Below are positions 60,201 through 64,000 of a stretch of DNA of 64,000 nucleotides, piece after piece. The stretch spans positions 21,685,489-21,749,488 of the forward strand of contig NC_026655.2 of the NCBI RefSeq assembly GCF_000004075.3, read 5' to 3'. The translations under genes were made by a program, and so were the position numbers. The DNA is from Cucumis sativus. Lineage: Eukaryota; Streptophyta; Magnoliopsida; Cucurbitales; Cucurbitaceae. Every line of letters starts with the position of its first letter. The stretch's first letter is position 1. Under the pieces are notes generated by a model. That model was not told where the DNA came from. It saw nothing but the letters and a program-made list of their open reading frames with translations, and searched no databases.

Positions 60201-63200
60201 TCTCCACAAACCAACTTGAATTCTTTCAACATGCATGCTTTCTCCTCACTCACATGCTTCTTCGAAAAATTTTGAGGAATTCAACCAACATAGTATATAT
60301 TTCTCCAAACTAAGTACGATTAACTTTAAAACTCTTATGAATATTGAACATTTGTTGGTACATTATTTAATAACTTTCAATTCTCTTCAAGTATTTTCTT
60401 AACCCTACTTTCCTGTGTACACAAGATCATCCCTCTCATTCGGATGCAATCTCAGTTCACCAAAGTCCCTCTCTCCTAAACGTACGAGACATTACAATAT
60501 TAAAAGCTTAACAAAAACCTTTAGAAAAATCAATTTCTATTAAAATACAATAATGTTCATCAAACCCACTTTTTTTCTTCTTTTTTTCAATAATTGAGTT
60601 TGGTCAAATTATTAGTCGTTAATGGGAAGTAGTTAGAATTACAACTACAAATGTTGACTTCCAAAACATATTTTATTAGATAAAATACTATTTTTAGTTT
60701 TTAATTTCTTTAACTTTTTTTCTTTCTATTGAGAATATAAAATAAATAAAGAAAGAAATTGCTTAAATATGTAAAAAAAAAAAAAAACTGTCAAACTTTC
60801 TCTTCAACTTCCCACCATGCAATGTTTGGTATAATGTGTTGGTTTTGGTACTACAAAATGGGTATTCTTAATGACAACATGAAGAGACCTTCATTCCTTT
60901 TTCTTTTTTTTCTTTTAGAAAAATTGATCTATTTTCTTTTTTTTCTATAGGAGAGGCCATATGGTCAAAATTCCATATCAATAATTATTGTATATTAACT
61001 TTTATTGTCAATTTAAATCACATTCAATCATTAATATTTATACCTAAAGTTTGGGTAACCTTTTAAAGTTCCGTTTTGGAGGTGAGATTAGATTTAAAGA
61101 GGATAGAGAAAACTTTTAAGTTGAGTTGGATAATCATTTGACTTTTTTAGAATTGACAATTTGTTCTTAATATTTTTCATCTTTTTCTTTAAGTAAACAT
61201 TTGAGTTATTAGTTAGAGAATAAAGTTGAGAATTTTTTAAAAACTATTTCCAGTGAGTGTCAAATTATCTGATTTATTTTCCTAAACGACTTATTGTAAG
61301 ATCACATTATTAACAAACAAAAGAAACTAATACTAATAATTAAAAGTTGAAAGTTGTGTTTAAAACATAATTTTAAAAAGAAAAAGAAAATTAATCCATA
61401 AGTTTATTGGGCAAGGCTATATTATTTAAATTTGTGACTTTAGTCCTCCAATTTTTCAATAGGGAAATTACAAAAAGTAAAATATTTACACTTTAAAGAA
61501 AAATGAAGTGTAATAAATTTTGTATTTTAGTGATTTTATTCTATAGAGTGTAAATAGTTTATGGATTTTTCTATTTTTGAAAAAACTCTATTTGACCTGT
61601 TCTTGAACATTCAATATTAATTCTTAAAAATATTATAAAATAAAAATTCATTTATGTCGTAAAAATTTATATGTAATGTCTAATAAAGTCTAATTTTTTA
61701 ATTTTATGTTCAATACATATTTGACTTTCTTTATAAAATAAATTTTAGAATAAATTTGATAAATAGAAACGTTCATAGAAAATAGACGACAAATTGAAAG
61801 TTCATATACTAAATTCATAATATTTGACCGATAAAAAAAAAACAAATAGTTACTGAAAACGAAAACTTGATTTTCGAAGAATATTAACTTCGTTTCACTC
61901 TGTTCCCACCTCCCAATCTCACAAGGTTAGGTTTTAGATGCTTTTTTATCCTCATATTCTACCAGAAATTTTTATTTTCATTGAAAACATTTAACCTAAA
62001 TTTTTAGAAATCAAATTTTTTTTTTGAAAATTTTAAAAGTAATTAAAAAAAAAAACAAAATCAAAACAATGAGAAAAGTGTTTATGTGAAGAATTAAATC
62101 ATAAATCAACAATGTCTATATCAATTGAATGAGTATAATAACTATACAATTTCTTATATTTTCTTTCTTTCTTTTTGAAAAGCACCAATGCAATAAATCC
62201 TTTGATAAAAACAACATATTAAAGGTCAATATCACAAGAGGTAATAAAGTTCAATAATTTATCTTATTCTTAAAGGCCATTTACCAAAAAAATTAAAATA
62301 AGTAAATTTTTTTGAACTTTACCTCTTTTATATATATATATAAAGTATTGTCAAAATATCATACCATAGATATTGTATTACTCACTTCAAGATAAAAAAT
62401 TCATTCCCCTCACATCCTCGAAAGTTATGAATGATTAAGAGTAATATTGCAACATTTGAAAGGATACTGATATTTTTTAAAGAGATATTTTCAAATAAGT
62501 GAACCAAAATATTTAATACTAACATGTTTCTATTAGTGTCTATCACTGTGCTTATAAACACTAATAGAGTATAGAATTTTGCTATATTTTGTAAATATTT
62601 TTACTTGTTAGTCATTTATAATAATTTCCTTTAAAAAAATAAAAAGGTTTGTAAGTGTATTAGAATATAGATTTTAAAAGTTGGTTAAAATCCAATACGG
62701 TTATAGTAGGTTTCATCCAATTTTAGTTCTAATTTCAATAAATCTTAAATTTAGTCTCGAGGACTAATTTATTTATTATTATTTTTGTCCACAGACTCCT
62801 ATCATCTGGGAGTTTTTTCATTATAAAATCTAAAATGATTTCAAATTATATTTTTACTTAAAAACTTTCATATCCAAAATGTTCCGAATTTGCCTAAAAA
62901 TAATAATATAATTGATCTTGTCAATTTAGAAAATTTTCAATTAAAGCATCAATAAAAATAAATTCATAAATTCTTTTACTTTTCAATTATTTTATCTTTT
63001 CTAGCATGAAACAAAATAATTAATTTAAAATTATTTTTTTAATCCCAATAAACTCTAAATACTGTTTTAGATAATTAAAAAAAAAGGGAAACAGATAGGA
63101 AAGAAATCCAATGAAAGTGAAAGTAGAGGCCAAGAGGGATCCAAAAGCCCCAACTCTTGATGGATACTATAAGTTTAACATATGACAGGTTTTGCTTCTA

Positions 63201-63464
63201 TGAAGCACCATAACACTCCAACCCCAATTAACCTCACGGCGGCGCTTGGCGGCCGGCGACAAGCGGATTGACCATCCCCCTCCAAATGGCTATTTTGCAA
63301 CTGTACATTTAAAATATTCATTGAAGTCCGTAGTTCATGGACTACTCTAAACTCCCTGTTTTATAGGTCCCTCTCTCCTTTACTCTTTATAAAGTCCAAA
63401 CCTACGGCGCATAAATTTCCAAATTTCAATCTCTTTCTCTCTCTTTCTTTCTGTTGTTTTTTTT
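54271..63464. other. Long AT-rich spacer
   Basis: About 9.2 kb with no supported gene. It holds AT microsatellites (for example 57061-57080, 62330-62342), poly-A/T tracts, a CCTTG repeat near 59980 and a dispersed repeat at 62510-62620. A slightly GC-richer stretch at 63170-63300 is probably the upstream region of the last gene. Confidence 0.6.
62510..62620. repeat. Dispersed AT-rich repeat related to the 12.3-kb copy
   Basis: It carries TCTATTAGTGTCTATCACTG, then ACTAATAGAGTATAG, then TTTTGCTATATTTTGTAAAT, an arrangement shared in part with 12250-12430 in the opposite sense. It is likely the same repeat family. Confidence 0.45.
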
Positions 63465-63482
63465 CTCTCTCTCTCTCTCTCT
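63465..63482. repeat. CT microsatellite in the 5' leader
   Basis: (CT)9 lies 28 bases upstream of the first ATG of the last gene. Pyrimidine tracts of this kind are common in plant leaders. Confidence 0.85.
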
Positions 63483-63510
63483 CACTCTGTGTCAGCACCA
63501 AGGTGCGGCC

Positions 63511-63741
63511 ATGGCGGCAGACCAAGAAGGCAGAGAGTTGAAGTTTAACTCTAAGTTTCAGATTGAGCATGGGATATGCAGCAGAACCCCTTTGAAGGAG
63601 ATAGTTGGCCAAGCTATTTTGGACGGTCTGATTCATTTCTCAGCTTTAATTCACCAGTTGAATCTGAGATTGGTTCCTATGAAATCGAAAGTGATAGAGA
63701 TGACGGAGAGAACGATGGCGACGATTACACGGCGGAGTTGA
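63511..63741 (+). other. Out-of-frame upstream ATG reading frame, or true start with a frame break
   Basis: The first ATG (63511) has a strong context (GCGGCCATGGCGG) and opens 76 codons that overlap the main frame and end at 63741. Its first part (MAADQEGRELKF) looks protein-like. The remainder is simply the main coding sequence in a wrong frame. Either this is an overlapping uORF, or it is the genuine N-terminus separated from the main frame by an indel between about 63530 and 63576. Confidence 0.45.
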
Positions 63742-64000
63742 GTCGACGGATGGCTCAGTACATGCTTCAAGATGATGATAACTCATCCACTACAAGTTTT
63801 CAATCTGAGATTCAGAACAAGGTATTGAATTTATCAAGGAGTGAGAGATTTCAGGGTGTTTGTCAAATTCTTTGTTCCTTCTCTGTTTTTCTTGATTTTG
63901 TGGGTGTGTTTTGTTTATGGTAGTCATGGGGTTTGTCTGGTTCGCCAATTTCAACGCTGTGGTCACCTTTAGGCTCTAGCACTGGGAGTAGCCACGGAAG
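63576..64000 (+). CDS. Acidic plant protein of unknown function, 5' part (truncated by the window end)
   Basis: The main frame starts at an ATG at 63576 (MQQNPFEGDSWPSYFGRSDS) and exon 1 ends at 63821 (..SEIQNK|GTATTG). Exon 2 starts at 63924 in phase (SWGLSGSPISTLWSPLGSST) and runs off the window. The encoded part is rich in Ser, Asp and Glu, with a YTAELSRRMAQYMLQDDD block that looks like a short amphipathic helix. I recognise the SWGLSGSP..LWSPLG pattern as shared by a family of uncharacterised plant proteins but cannot name a function. No domain or targeting signal is visible. Confidence 0.7.

Overview
This window is plant nuclear DNA. It has spliced genes with GT..AG introns, long AT-rich spacers, a plant Ty3/gypsy chromovirus, LINE tails, a nuclear tRNA gene and plant-specific protein families (DYW-class PPR, clade-A PP2C, MTP zinc transporter, methylsterol monooxygenase). 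Two AT-rich repeat types (around 12.3 kb and 62.5 kb, and at 46.1-46.7 kb) look to me like repeats common in cucurbit genomes. I therefore suspect a cucurbit, perhaps Cucumis, but only database comparison would settle it.

Layout. 0-5.9 kb: the 3' part of a tropinone-reductase-like short-chain dehydrogenase gene, split in its last exon by a 5.3-kb, young, nearly complete chromodomain-bearing Ty3/gypsy element (LTRs 435-807 and 5375-5745, target duplication GAGGT). 7.7-9.7 kb: a single-exon DYW PPR gene closely resembling chloroplast CRR2. 13.5-16.8 kb: a seven-exon methylsterol monooxygenase 2 (SMO2) gene. 21.1-22.7 kb (minus): a four-exon clade-A PP2C of the HAI type with an ABRE-rich upstream region. 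22.7-33.4 kb: a large AT-rich spacer with two G-box or GC-rich islands. 33.4-34.6 kb: an MTP-type zinc transporter. 37.1-38.9 kb: an Elongin-C gene. 40.6-42.2 kb: a THA8-like PPR gene. 44.4 kb: tRNA-Ser(AGA). 49.2-50.8 kb: a five-exon small serine-rich plant protein. 53.7-54.3 kb (minus): a four-helix membrane protein. 63.5 kb to the end: the 5' part of an acidic plant protein of unknown function.

The genes do not form an operon or pathway. CRR2 and the THA8-like protein are both organelle RNA factors, and the PP2C belongs to abscisic acid signalling. From memory, the trio SDR - SMO2 - HAI PP2C matches neighbouring Arabidopsis loci around At1g07420-At1g07440, so ancestral gene order may be preserved here.

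A striking feature is that several well-conserved genes (CRR2, SMO2, Elongin C, THA8-like) each carry one to three 1-2 base indels, several in C or G runs. They have no other decay, and the implied lengths match the families closely. Residual consensus errors in the assembly are the most economical explanation; recent pseudogenisation is the alternative. I found no convincing new biological system. The items most worth checking are the in-frame LTR fusion in the SDR gene, the indel pattern, the regulatory islands at 26 and 28 kb, and the start-abutting uORF of the THA8-like gene.
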